DNA of 64,000 nucleotides from CAIWHR01 sp963830485 (GTDB lineage Bacteria; Pseudomonadota; Gammaproteobacteria; Burkholderiales; Casimicrobiaceae), in the NCBI GenBank assembly GCA_963830485.1, contig CAWHNE010000029.1, forward strand, positions 310,001 through 374,000, written 5' to 3'. The notes beneath the pieces are model-generated. The model worked only from the letters and a program-made list of their open reading frames with translations. It was not told where the DNA came from and searched no databases. A program made the position numbers and the translations under genes. How positions within the stretch are numbered: position 1 is the first letter of the stretch; each line of letters opens with the position of its first letter. Below, piece after piece: positions 1-7,661 of this stretch.

Positions 1-975
1 CCAATGGAATGCGTTGTGCTCGCGGATGGCCTTCGGCGTGAGCGCGAGCGAGGCGAGGGCGAACGCGACCAGCAGCACATCGCGCAACAGGTTCTCGAGC
101 GGGAGGTGCGCGCCCAGCACGTCGAAATCGATGCCCGACTGCCAGAGACCCGACATCAGGACCGCACCGACGACCGCGACGATCAGAAGGAGGTTGCGCG
201 AGCCCTCGATCGCGAAGCGCTGCGCCGGCGCCGCCGGCGCATGCGGCCGTCCGTCCTTCCGGTAGAGCCAGAGGTCCGCTACGAAATAGATCAGCAGGAT
301 CGCGCCCGCAAGCAGCATCGTCGGTTCGAGCAGGTTCCGCAGCTCCCAGAAGAAGTCGACGCCCTTGAGGAAGCCGATGAACAGGGGCGGGTCACCAAGC
401 GGCGACAGCGCGCCGCCGACATTGCCGACGAGGAGAATGAAGAAGACGACCGTGTGCGACGTATGCCGGCGCGCCTCGTTCGCGGTGAGGAGCGGCCGGA
501 TCAGCAGCATCGAGGCGCCGGTGGTTCCCATCACGCTCGCGATCGCCGCGCCGAGCGCGAGGATGGCCGTGTTGAGCCACGGCGTGCCGACGAAGGAACC
601 GCGCACGCAGATGCCGCCCGAGATCGTGTAGAGCGCGAACAGGATGACGATGAACGGGATGTACTCCTCTACGATCGCGTGCGCGAGCGGGCGGACCGTC
701 GCCGCTGTACCTTGAAGCAGCGCGAACGGGACGATCAGGATCAGCACCCATGCCGCGGAGACCTTGCCGAAGTGGTCGTGCCAGAACTTTGGCGCGAAGA
801 GAGGCACGACCGCGATCGACAGCAGGAGCCCCGCGAATGGCAGCGCCCAGAGAAGCGGCAGGTCCGTGTCGGACGCCCCGGCGGGGGCATTAGGGCCGGC
901 CGCGAACGCGGCAACGGGGAGCGCCGCGATACCGGCCAGGATGCCAACGAGGAGCGCGACGCGCGGGGTCGTCAC
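1..975 (-). CDS. Sodium:proton antiporter / CitMHS-like ion transporter, 3' end outside window
   Basis: Inner-membrane ion transporter, probably a sodium:proton antiporter of the NhaD/CitMHS-like group. From a GTG at 975 the frame stays open to the left edge, so about 325 residues are seen and the C-terminus is missing. A signal-like hydrophobic N-terminus (LLVGILAGIAALPVAAFA) is followed by many hydrophobic membrane segments. The FWHDHFGKV loop, GNVGGALSPLGDPPLFIG and the GTTGASMLLIRPLL stretch are typical of this family. The start lies 31 bases after the stop of the upstream exported protein, so the three genes from 1971 leftwards could be one transcript. The transported ion cannot be told from the sequence. 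Confidence 0.8.
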   Translation of the reverse strand, partial: MTTPRVALLVGILAGIAALPVAAFAAGPNAPAGASDTDLPLLWALPFAGLLLSIAVVPLFAPKFWHDHFGKVSAAWVLILIVPFALLQGTAATVRPLAHAIVEEYIPFIVILFALYTISGGICVRGSFVGTPWLNTAILALGAAIASVMGTTGASMLLIRPLLTANEARRHTSHTVVFFILLVGNVGGALSPLGDPPLFIGFLKGVDFFWELRNLLEPTMLLAGAILLIYFVADLWLYRKDGRPHAPAAPAQRFAIEGSRNLLLIVAVVGAVLMSGLWQSGIDFDVLGAHLPLENLLRDVLLVAFALASLALTPKAIREHNAFHW

Positions 976-1006
976 GATCGGGGTCCGCCCGGCGCGACGG
1001 ATCCCG

Positions 1007-1462
1007 TCAAATGCTCGTGCCGCGTGCGCGCTGCAACGGGCCGAAGCACGCGTCGAGCGACTCCTGCGCGCAGATGATGAACTGATCGCCGGCCGGGCTG
1101 AACAGGATGTAGTTCGTGACGACCTTGCCCACCGCTGTTACTTCGCCAGCGCAGTCCTTCCTGCCGTTGTCCTTGACGAGCTTGTCCGTCCACTTGTAGA
1201 AACCGTCGCGGCCGGGCTTGGCGGCGATGTCGAAGACGCTCTCCGCGATCTCGTCGCCGCTCGTGACGACGGTGGTGCCGTCGGTGCGGAAGTTATAGGT
1301 CTCCGTGCACGAGCCGTCGGGAACCGTGTAGGTCCAGCGGCCGACGATCGGATGGTCCTTGGCGATCGGGTGCGGCTTCAACGTCTGCGCGGACGCGACC
1401 GCCGCGCCGAGGAGGAGCGCGCCGGCGACCACCCAGAGCGCCGGCCGCGAATGAGTGTTCAT
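1007..1462 (-). CDS. Exported protein of unknown function, about 151 residues
   Basis: The N-terminus is a clear signal peptide (ALWVVAGALLLGAAVASAQ), so the product is probably periplasmic. The mature part has a short beta-rich stretch (GRWTYTVPDGSCTETYNFR, then TDGTTVVTSGDE) resembling small lipocalin-like or META-like stress proteins, and it has paired cysteines. I do not recognise the family. Its ATG overlaps the stop of the upstream gene as ATGA at 1459-1462, which argues for translational coupling, and it precedes the antiporter by 31 bases. Confidence 0.7.
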   Translation of the reverse strand: MNTHSRPALWVVAGALLLGAAVASAQTLKPHPIAKDHPIVGRWTYTVPDGSCTETYNFRTDGTTVVTSGDEIAESVFDIAAKPGRDGFYKWTDKLVKDNGRKDCAGEVTAVGKVVTNYILFSPAGDQFIICAQESLDACFGPLQRARGTSI

Positions 1463-1971
1463 TTGACCGACACGAGCTTGAGGAACGCGAAAAGGGCGGC
1501 GGCCGCGCCTTCGCGCGCGGCCTGGAAGAGGTGGACGTCGATCCAGCAGCCATCGACGTACGCGGCCGCTATCAGGCGCTGCTGGGGCAGGTTGCCCGGG
1601 CTGCCCTCGAGAGTGAACTGGACGATCTTGAACGGATCCTGGTCGGCGAACTTCATGTCCTTTGCCTCGGCGTAGGCCGTGTTCTTCATCGCGAACTCGA
1701 GGCAAGCCACGGCGCTCTGGCACACGGGCGTCTGGTCGATGAAGAGCCAAAGCGTCATCTCGCGCTTCGCGCTCGAGAGCGCGTAATACACCGAGCGGCC
1801 GTCCGCGCGCGGCTGCTCGCGCGTGATCACCCAGTCATCGCGCGGGATGACGAGCTTGAAATTCGCGCCCGAAAGAAAGAGCTGGCGCTCGGTCTTCGTG
1901 TCGGCGACGTCGGCGGCGGCAGGGGAGGCGAGGGCGAGCGCGAAGAGCAGGGCGTGGAGGCGGGTGATCAT
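1459..1971 (-). CDS. Exported protein of unknown function, about 170 residues
   Basis: An ATG at 1971 begins a signal peptide (MITRLHALLFALALASPAAA), so I prefer it to the longer upstream option, which only adds an Arg-rich stretch. The mature protein has two cysteines in SAVACLEF and DGCWIDVHL and no known catalytic motif. It is the first gene of a probable three-gene unit ending with the ion antiporter. The function is unknown; the coupling suggests it is made together with the next exported protein. Confidence 0.7.
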   Translation of the reverse strand: MITRLHALLFALALASPAAADVADTKTERQLFLSGANFKLVIPRDDWVITREQPRADGRSVYYALSSAKREMTLWLFIDQTPVCQSAVACLEFAMKNTAYAEAKDMKFADQDPFKIVQFTLEGSPGNLPQQRLIAAAYVDGCWIDVHLFQAAREGAAAALFAFLKLVSVK

Positions 1972-2098
1972 CGAATTCTTCTTGGCAAGCGCGGCGACGC
2001 GGCGGTCGCGGCAGCGGCGGACTCGCCATCTTGTCGGGCCGGGCATGCGGCGTCAAGCGGCGTGTCTACGCCGCGCGCCGTCCCAGGCGTTACGAAAA

Positions 2099-2395
2099 CT
2101 AACCGGGAACGCGGCGTCGCAGACGTAGCCACCCGCGGAAGAAGCGGTGACCAGGATCAACCGGCTGGCCGTACATGAGAGGGCAGCCCCGCACAATGGG
2201 TTCGACACCTCGCGTTCGACACATTGCAACGGCTTCAGACGAAACGCTGCCTGAGCCAAATGAGCGGTGGAACCCGATATGTCTGATGCCGCGTTCAAGC
2301 GCTGCGCGCGCAATTTCGACCGAAACGACGGGATGCATTGCAACCATGACGCCGTGGATCGGCCATGGCACTGATTCAATGTCCGGGTAGCATCT
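2099..2395 (-). pseudogene. Truncated CoA-binding-domain protein remnant
   Basis: The frame from 2395 to 2099 reads as the second half of a CoA-binding (YccU-like) domain: YPDIESVPWPIHGVMVAMHP, then GIRHIGFHRSF and the family-typical CPLMYGQPVDPGHRFFRGW. A stop codon at 2396-2398 cuts it off, and the N-terminal Rossmann half with the glycine-rich nucleotide loop is missing. A GTG at 2371 could start a 90-residue peptide, but that would not make a complete domain. It lies directly beyond the attC-like site, so the truncation may be connected with cassette insertion or loss. The opposite half is not visible nearby. Confidence 0.6.
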
Positions 2396-2455
2396 CTAGA
2401 CGTGACCACGAGCGACTGCTCATGGGCCGATGCCAGCCATTGGCCGCGGCTTGCC

Positions 2456-2547
2456 GCCTAACGTGCGCAAGCTAACCGGTGGGCCGGGCCGATGCCCGCC
2501 AACGACGAGCCGCGTGCCGGTCCGTCCGGTTGAGCACAGGGTTAGGC
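2456..2547 (-). mobile_element. attC-like integron recombination site
   Basis: Read on the minus strand, GCCTAAC at 2547-2541 and its exact complement GTTAGGC at 2462-2456 match the R'' and R' core boxes of an attC site (RYYYAAC and GTTRRRY). Between them lie the expected inner arms: TGCTCAACCGGAC on one side and CCCACCGGTTAGCTTGC on the other pair imperfectly, with unpaired bases on one arm, around a central loop. The length is 92 bases, within the normal range. The site starts only 8 bases after the stop of the flavin split-barrel gene, the arrangement expected of a gene cassette. No integrase gene is visible. Confidence 0.72.
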
Positions 2548-2555
2548 AGCATTCA

Positions 2556-3032
2556 TCACGAGGTTGCGCCCATGATTGAGGCAAATTGCTCGGCTGTGAC
2601 GGAGACGGCTTGAGCAAAGCCCCCGACGAAGCGCACTGAACGGACCGCGATGACGAAAAGCGAGAAGTCAGAGAACGCGAACATCTCTTCGCTCTGTGGG
2701 AACCGGGATAGGTAGAGCGCGCGCGCTTGCGAGTACGCAGGTGAGTCACTTGCCCACTGCTGGGCCTTGCCCTGAATGCTGGCGCGTGGAAGTGCTTGTG
2801 GTGAAGTAGAAGCCGCCAGTGGCGCGGTCACGAGCAGCCCGACCGCTGGGTTCGTGAGCATATCTGCCGTGTGCGTAGCCAACCGGCTGACGTGAATTGC
2901 GATGCCTTGTCCCTGGGGCAGCAAGGCATACGGAACCATGGAGACCGCCGGTTCACCTTCGTGCAATGTTGCAAGAGCGGCGACTTGCTGGTTCTCTAGG
3001 AGAGATCGAAGTGCAAGCGCTTGGGGCTCCAT
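2556..3032 (-). CDS. Pyridoxamine 5'-phosphate oxidase-like / HugZ-type flavin split-barrel protein
   Basis: A 158-residue protein of the FMN-binding split-barrel superfamily. The opening RSLLENQQVAALATL, the VSMVPYALLP strand, IHVSRLATHTADML and the closing VRSVRFVGGFAQAV follow the HugZ/pyridoxamine oxidase-like pattern; members bind FMN or heme and act in heme use or redox reactions. The C-terminal DUF2470 domain found in longer HugZ proteins is absent. The gene and its surroundings are visibly less GC-rich than the rest of the window, and an attC-like site follows its stop, so it is probably an acquired cassette gene. The exact substrate is unknown. Confidence 0.8.
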   Translation of the reverse strand: MEPQALALRSLLENQQVAALATLHEGEPAVSMVPYALLPQGQGIAIHVSRLATHTADMLTNPAVGLLVTAPLAASTSPQALPRASIQGKAQQWASDSPAYSQARALYLSRFPQSEEMFAFSDFSLFVIAVRSVRFVGGFAQAVSVTAEQFASIMGATS

Positions 3033-3128
3033 GAGCGGTTGCGATCCCGGGTGACCTGGACGCGCGGCCGGTCGGTCCTGGATCTCACATTCCGCTAGAG
3101 TCGAAGAATTGAAAATCCCCCGACCGCG

Positions 3129-4325
3129 TTAGCGCGCTCGACCCCGCATCGACGCGGGTTGACCGGGCAGCGCCAGCGTTTTTCCGGTGTTGACGATTTG
3201 ATCGCCATCGACGCGCAGGATGGAAATGTCGCGATCCTGATAGTTGCCGACGTAGATGTACCGTCCGTCGTTGCTGAATACCGCACCCTCCGGCAGGCCG
3301 CGCACCTCGACTTCGTTGCTGCGCGTCACCTTCTTGCCGTCGATCTTGAGCGCCACTACCTTGCCATTGCGGTTGTAGAACCAAGCGTTCTTGGCCGCGT
3401 CGTTGCCGTTCAACAGCAGCGCCACCGCGAGCTTTCCGGTGGGACTGATGGCGAAACCTTCCGGTGCATCGCCGATCACGACCTTGTCGATCACACGCGG
3501 CGGGTTCGCCTCGAGGTCGACCACGGTCACGGTGTCAGTGTTTCCGTCGGACCGGCCTGCTGCCCCGTTATCGGCGGACAGCGCCAGCTTGCCGTCAGGC
3601 GTGATATCGAAGTTGTAGGGCCACAAGCCGACGGGTATGTCCTGCTTGGTATAGGTGACCTTCTCGCCGCTCACCTCGAGCAGCGCGAGCTTGTGGCCTG
3701 GAAACTTCGCGGCCATTGCGCGCTTGCCGTCCGACGAGAACACCACGTGCGTAACCTGCTCTCCGATCGTCACCGTATCGACGAGGGTCACCTTCTTGCC
3801 GGCGATGCGCAGCACGCCGATCGAGTTGTCGGCACGATTGGTGACCAGCGCGAGATTGCCCGAACGGTTGATCGACAGGCCGGAGGGTTGCTTGCCGACT
3901 GTAACGGTGTCGATCAGGGCCGGCGGATTGGTGGTGAGGTCGATCACGTAAAGCTTGTTGTCAAACACCATCTTCCAGCCCGCACCGTCCTTCTCCGCAT
4001 CCATCGAGTTCGCGACGAGCGCGAGGCTTTCGTCGGGCGTGATCGCGAGATTCACCGGCGGCCCGAAAATCGAGTTCATCAGCGGCAGGTTGACGACGAT
4101 CTTCGGCGCCAGCGGATCGGTGCCGATATCGATGATCGACACGGTGTCCTTGCCCGGCCCGCTGAAGACGAATGTGCCGGCATCGCTGAAGCCGACCTTC
4201 TCATCGTTGCCGACGACCATCAACTCGCGCTTGCCGGGTGCCGGATTCATCGCGGCACAGCCGGCGAGCGAAATCAGGCACGCGACGATGATAGCGGGCT
4301 TGTAGAATTGAAATGAAGCGACCAT
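3129..4325 (-). CDS. Beta-propeller (YVTN-type) lipoprotein, about 398 residues
   Basis: The start at 4325 is preceded by a strong ribosome binding site (ggaggagg). The N-terminus is a lipoprotein signal with lipobox LAGC at about residues 19-22, so the product is membrane-anchored. The rest consists of repeated blades of the form DGK/SPTGKLAVA followed by IDLTTNPP or VDLEANPP, about seven in number, as in YVTN/lactonase-like propellers. Such proteins act as binding scaffolds or lactonase-like enzymes in the periplasm; no catalytic residues can be assigned here. It stands alone, with a gap on each side. Confidence 0.8.
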   Translation of the reverse strand: MVASFQFYKPAIIVACLISLAGCAAMNPAPGKRELMVVGNDEKVGFSDAGTFVFSGPGKDTVSIIDIGTDPLAPKIVVNLPLMNSIFGPPVNLAITPDESLALVANSMDAEKDGAGWKMVFDNKLYVIDLTTNPPALIDTVTVGKQPSGLSINRSGNLALVTNRADNSIGVLRIAGKKVTLVDTVTIGEQVTHVVFSSDGKRAMAAKFPGHKLALLEVSGEKVTYTKQDIPVGLWPYNFDITPDGKLALSADNGAAGRSDGNTDTVTVVDLEANPPRVIDKVVIGDAPEGFAISPTGKLAVALLLNGNDAAKNAWFYNRNGKVVALKIDGKKVTRSNEVEVRGLPEGAVFSNDGRYIYVGNYQDRDISILRVDGDQIVNTGKTLALPGQPASMRGRAR

Positions 4326-4459
4326 GGTTCCTCCTCCGTGGGGCGCGTCCGCACGGCACGGGCGTGGCCGTTCCGGTTGCGATGGTTCTTTGGATCGCTG
4401 AGGCGTTGCCCGCGTCGACGATATCACAGAGCGTTGCGGGAAACCGAGAGTCCGTTTGG

Positions 4460-5011
4460 CTACTTCGCCGCGCCCCCGTTCCCTGACGGAACCGGCGCGC
4501 TTGGCGTCCACAGCGCCCGCTCCATCTTCCACTCGCCCGTGGCGTCGCGCCGCCACACGGCCAGGAACTGGAAGCGGCCGCCGGTGGCGCGCCCGGCCTT
4601 GTCGTGCATCCGGAACCACCAAAGACCGATCTGGTAGGCGGAGTCGCCCGCCGCGACAATCTCTTCGGTCGCGTAGTTGTACTCGTCGAGCGTCCACCGG
4701 TCCTGCATATCGCGGTAGAACTTGGCCATCGAGGCGCGTCCGCGCGACTCGTCGCCTTCGGGGCCGATCAGCCGGACGTCGTCCGCGTACATGGCTGCCG
4801 CGGCAGCGGGATCCCCGCGGCGGTGCGCCGCGACGTGACCGTCGAACTGGGAACGGATGGCGGCTGCGGCGGCAGCCGTGGCGGCAGCCGGGTCGGAGGG
4901 TGGCGCACTGGCCGTCGCGGGCTTGTCGGTGCCTTGGGCGAGGGAACCGGGCACGTTGAACGCACCGACCATCCCCACGCAAAGTGTGAGCGCAAGCGCG
5001 ATAGCGCGCAT
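4460..5011 (-). CDS. Exported SnoaL/DUF4440-like protein (NTF2 fold)
   Basis: A 183-residue protein with a signal peptide (IALALTLCVGMVGAFNVPG), a low-complexity Ala/Pro segment and then an NTF2-like domain. The typical pattern is present: IRSQFDGHVAAHRRGDPAAA, MYADDVRLIGPEGD, RGRASMAKFYRDM and a closing WRRDATGEWKMERALW. This family includes small ketosteroid-isomerase-like enzymes and many binding proteins, so no reaction can be assigned. A gggagagg motif precedes the ATG. It diverges from the heme-binding-like gene at 5181. Confidence 0.75.
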   Translation of the reverse strand: MRAIALALTLCVGMVGAFNVPGSLAQGTDKPATASAPPSDPAAATAAAAAAIRSQFDGHVAAHRRGDPAAAAAMYADDVRLIGPEGDESRGRASMAKFYRDMQDRWTLDEYNYATEEIVAAGDSAYQIGLWWFRMHDKAGRATGGRFQFLAVWRRDATGEWKMERALWTPSAPVPSGNGGAAK

Positions 5012-5180
5012 GAACCTCTCCCGCCGTGTGCCGGAGGCTCAGGTTAGCACTTCTGCTAACTCGAATGGGAACGACACCCGGTCCTCTCGCGGCGGGGCGG
5101 CCGCCCCTTCCCGACGCCGCCGCACGCAGGCATAGTGGCGCGGGCGCAAGGTTCCGGCGTCGATCCTTGGAGGAGGAAAC

Positions 5181-5666
5181 ATGTCATTCCAGAAGGTAAC
5201 AAGACTCGTCGCGGGAATCGCGTTCTTCGCACTCGGCGTGACCCTGGCCATGGCGCAGGCGCCGGTACGCCCGCCCTACGGTACTGCCATCAACCTGGAG
5301 ACCGCGAAAAAGATCGGCGAGGCCGCAATGGCCGACGCGAAGAAGAGGAGCTGGAACGTCGCGGTCGCCGTGGTCGACAACCACGGCATGCTGATCTGGT
5401 ACCAGATGCAGGACGACACACAGACCTCCTCTGCGGGCCTCGCCATTGAGAAGGCGCGCACGTCGGCGACGTTGCGCCGGCCCACCAAGGAGCTGGAGGA
5501 CGCCGTCGCCGCCGGTCGTGTCGCGGTCCTCGGCCTCGGCTTGGCGATCGAAGGCGGCCTGCCGATCGTCGTCGGGGGCAAGATGATCGGCGCCGTCGGC
5601 GTTAGCGGCATGGCCGCGCCGCAGGATGCCGAGATCGCGCGCGCCGGACTCGATGCGCTCAAGTAG
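5181..5666 (+). CDS. Exported GlcG/HbpS-type heme-binding-like protein
   Basis: A 161-residue protein. After a signal peptide (VAGIAFFALGVTLAMAQ) it carries a single GlcG/HbpS domain: LETAKKIGEAAMADAKKR, VAVAVVDNHGMLIWYQMQDD, the AIEKARTSATLRRPT helix and GGLPIVVGGKMIGAVGVSG. HbpS relatives bind heme or short-chain compounds outside the membrane, and GlcG sits in glycolate operons. The ATG follows a strong ggaggagg site. It lies just upstream of the etf genes on the same strand but is separated from them by a promoter-like element, so co-transcription is unlikely. Confidence 0.8.
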   Translation: MSFQKVTRLVAGIAFFALGVTLAMAQAPVRPPYGTAINLETAKKIGEAAMADAKKRSWNVAVAVVDNHGMLIWYQMQDDTQTSSAGLAIEKARTSATLRRPTKELEDAVAAGRVAVLGLGLAIEGGLPIVVGGKMIGAVGVSGMAAPQDAEIARAGLDALK

Positions 5667-5742
5667 CATCCGGTAGCACCCGCGGCCGGCGGCGGCGAGC
5701 TCTTCCCCTTCGTCGCGAGGGGGGAAAGGGCCGTCCGCGCGC

Positions 5743-5748
5743 TATAAT
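5743..5748 (+). promoter_or_regulatory. Candidate -10 box upstream of etfB
   Basis: A perfect TATAAT lies 33 bases before the etfB ATG in otherwise very GC-rich sequence. No good -35 hexamer is seen at 16-18 bases upstream, so this would be a weak or activator-dependent promoter. The call rests on the hexamer and its position only. Confidence 0.4.
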
Positions 5749-5780
5749 CTCGGTGTTTCCACCGCCGGCCGCACATCCCC

Positions 5781-6534
5781 ATGAAAGTCCTCGTTTCGGT
5801 CAAGCGCGTCGTCGATTACAACGTCAAGGTCCGGGTCAAGGCGGACGGCTCCGGCGTCGAGACCGCGAACGTCAAGATGTCGATGAATCCGTTCGACGAG
5901 ATCGCCGTCGAGGAAGCGGTGCGCATGAAGGAAAAGGGCGTCGCCACCGAGATCGTCGCGGTCTCCTGCGGCATCGCGGCGAGCCAGGAGACGCTGCGCA
6001 CTGCGCTCGCACTCGGCGCCGACCGCGCGATCCTGGTCGAGACCGACGCCGACCTGCAGCCGCTTGCCGTGGCCAAGCTCCTGAAGGCGGTCGTCGACAA
6101 GGAGCAGCCCAGGCTCGTGATCATGGGCAAGCAGGCGATCGACGACGATTCGAACCAGACGGGCCAGATGCTGGCCGCGCTGCTCGGCTGGCCGCAGGCG
6201 ACCTCGGCGTCGAAGGTGGAGATCGGCGGCGGACAAGGCGACGGTCAAGCGCGAGGTCGACGGCGGCCTCGAGACCGTGGAGACCTCGCTGCCGCTGGTC
6301 GTGACGACCGACCTGCGCCTGAACGAGCCGCGCTACGCGACGCTGCCCAACATCATGAAGGCGAAGAAGAAGCCGCTCGACGTGCTGAAGCCCGATGCGC
6401 TCGGCGTCGACGTCGCGCCGCGCCTCGCGACGCTCAAGGTCGTCGAGCCGCCGAAGCGCAAGGGCGGCGGCCGCGTCGCCGACGTTGCGCAGCTCGTCGA
6501 CAAGCTGCGCAACGAAGCCAAGGTGATCTCGTAA
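5781..6534 (+). CDS. etfB: Electron transfer flavoprotein beta subunit (one frameshift)
   Basis: Small subunit of the heterodimeric electron transfer flavoprotein, which accepts electrons from acyl-CoA dehydrogenases and passes them to ETF-quinone oxidoreductase. The sequence begins MKVLVSVKRVVDYNVKVRV and has NPFDEIAVEEAVRMKEKG, the MGKQAIDDDSNQTGQML nucleotide-binding stretch, and after the break LPNIMKAKKKPLD, the conserved peptide of this subunit. One extra base in a GGCGGCGG run near 6230 shifts the frame; removing it gives 250 residues, the family length. etfA follows after 14 bases. Confidence 0.93.
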
Positions 6535-6548
6535 GCGGAGCCGCCTTC

Positions 6549-7489
6549 ATGGCCATCCTGCTCTCGCCGACCACGAGAACTGCATCGCTGCACGCGGCGA
6601 CGCGCAACGCCGTCACCGCCGCGCAGAAGATCGGCGGCGACATCACGATCCTCGTCGCGGGCCACAACGCGGGCCCCGCGGCGCAGGCCGCGGCGAAGAT
6701 TCCGGGCGTCGCCAAGGTCCTGCACGCCGACGCGCCGTATCTCGCGAATCCAACCGCGGAGAACGTCGCGGCGACGGCCGTGGCGCTGACGAAGGCGGGC
6801 GGCTACAGCCACGTGCTCGCGCCGGCGACCGGCTTCGGAAAGAACGTCGCGCCGCGCGTGGCCGCGCTGCTCGACGTCGCGCAGGTCTCCGACATCATCG
6901 GCGTCGAGTCGCCCGACACGTTCGTGCGACCGATCTACGCCGGCAGCGCGTTCGCGACCGTGCAGTCGAAGGATGCGGTCAAGGTCGTCACCGTGCGCGC
7001 GACCGGGTTCGACGCCGCGCCGGCGGAAGGCGGCAGCGCTGCGGTCGAGAGCGTCGCGGCGGCTCCCGACACGGGGCTGTCGCGCGTGACGGGGCAGGAG
7101 CTCACCAAGTCGGATCGCCCCGAGCTCACGAGCGCGCGCATCGTCGTCTCCGGCGGCCGCGGCCTCGGCAACGCCGAGAACTTCAAGCTGCTGGACGCGC
7201 TCGCGCACAAGCTCAATGCCGCGATCGGCGCCTCGCGCGCAGCGGTCGACGCGGGCTACGTGCCCAACGACTACCAGGTCGGGCCAGACCGGCAAGATCG
7301 TCGCGCCGGATCTCTACATCGCCGTCGGCATCTCCGGCGCGATCCAGCACCTCGCCGGGCATGAAGGACAGCAAGGTGATCGTCGCGATCAACAAGGATC
7401 CCGAGGCGCCGATCTTCCAGGTCGCCGACTACGGCCTCGTCGGCGACCTCTTCCAGATCCTGCCCGAGCTGACGGCCGCGCTCGGCTGA
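6549..7489 (+). CDS. etfA: Electron transfer flavoprotein alpha subunit (two frameshifts)
   Basis: FAD-carrying large subunit partner of EtfB. The N-terminal half ends with RIVVSGGRGLGNAENFKLL; the FAD-binding domain continues as RAAVDAGYVPNDYQVGQTG, then APDLYIAVGISGAIQHLAG, INKDPEAPIFQVADYGLVGD, all diagnostic. Two single extra bases, in GGG runs near 7280 and 7360, break the frame; corrected length is 312 residues, normal for EtfA. It is in an operon with etfB and probably with the acyl-CoA dehydrogenase after a repeat-bearing gap. Confidence 0.93.
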
Positions 7490-7570
7490 TCATGGCCGCG
7501 GGGAACGTTAACTCGCCTGCACTATCGATCAATTCCGAGATGAGTGACAAAGCGTTCCAGGGACGCCGCC

Positions 7571-7638
7571 ATTCCCGCGAAGGCGGGAATCCAGTGTCTT
7601 TCGAGCGAACGCCTCTGGGTCCCCGCGTGCGCGGGGAC
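7571..7638 (+). repeat. Paired palindromic extragenic repeat (REP-like)
   Basis: Two hairpins lie in the gap between etfA and the acyl-CoA dehydrogenase gene. The first is CCCGCGAAGGCGGG within 7571-7590, the second GTCCCCGCG/CGCGGGGAC within 7619-7638, separated by 28 bases. The same pair of motifs is, to my knowledge, a very common dispersed intergenic repeat in proteobacterial genomes. It could form a stable RNA structure between the two genes and separate their expression. Only one copy is seen in this window. Confidence 0.65.
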
Positions 7639-7661
7639 GACGGTCGTGCGGCAGGACGATC

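Noticed and set aside
4..1077. A long plus-strand open frame rich in Arg, Glu and Asp.
   Set aside because: It is the antisense of the membrane antiporter gene; in GC-rich DNA the complement of hydrophobic codons stays open and gives a charged, low-information protein.
2099..3128. A complete integron or transposon island.
   Set aside because: No integrase, transposase, attI or second attC-like site was found on either side; only a single cassette-like unit is supported.
5781..7489. Programmed ribosomal frameshifting in etfB/etfA.
   Set aside because: The shifts are in plain G runs without slippery heptamers or conserved structures and are matched by similar shifts in many unrelated genes, so sequence error is simpler.
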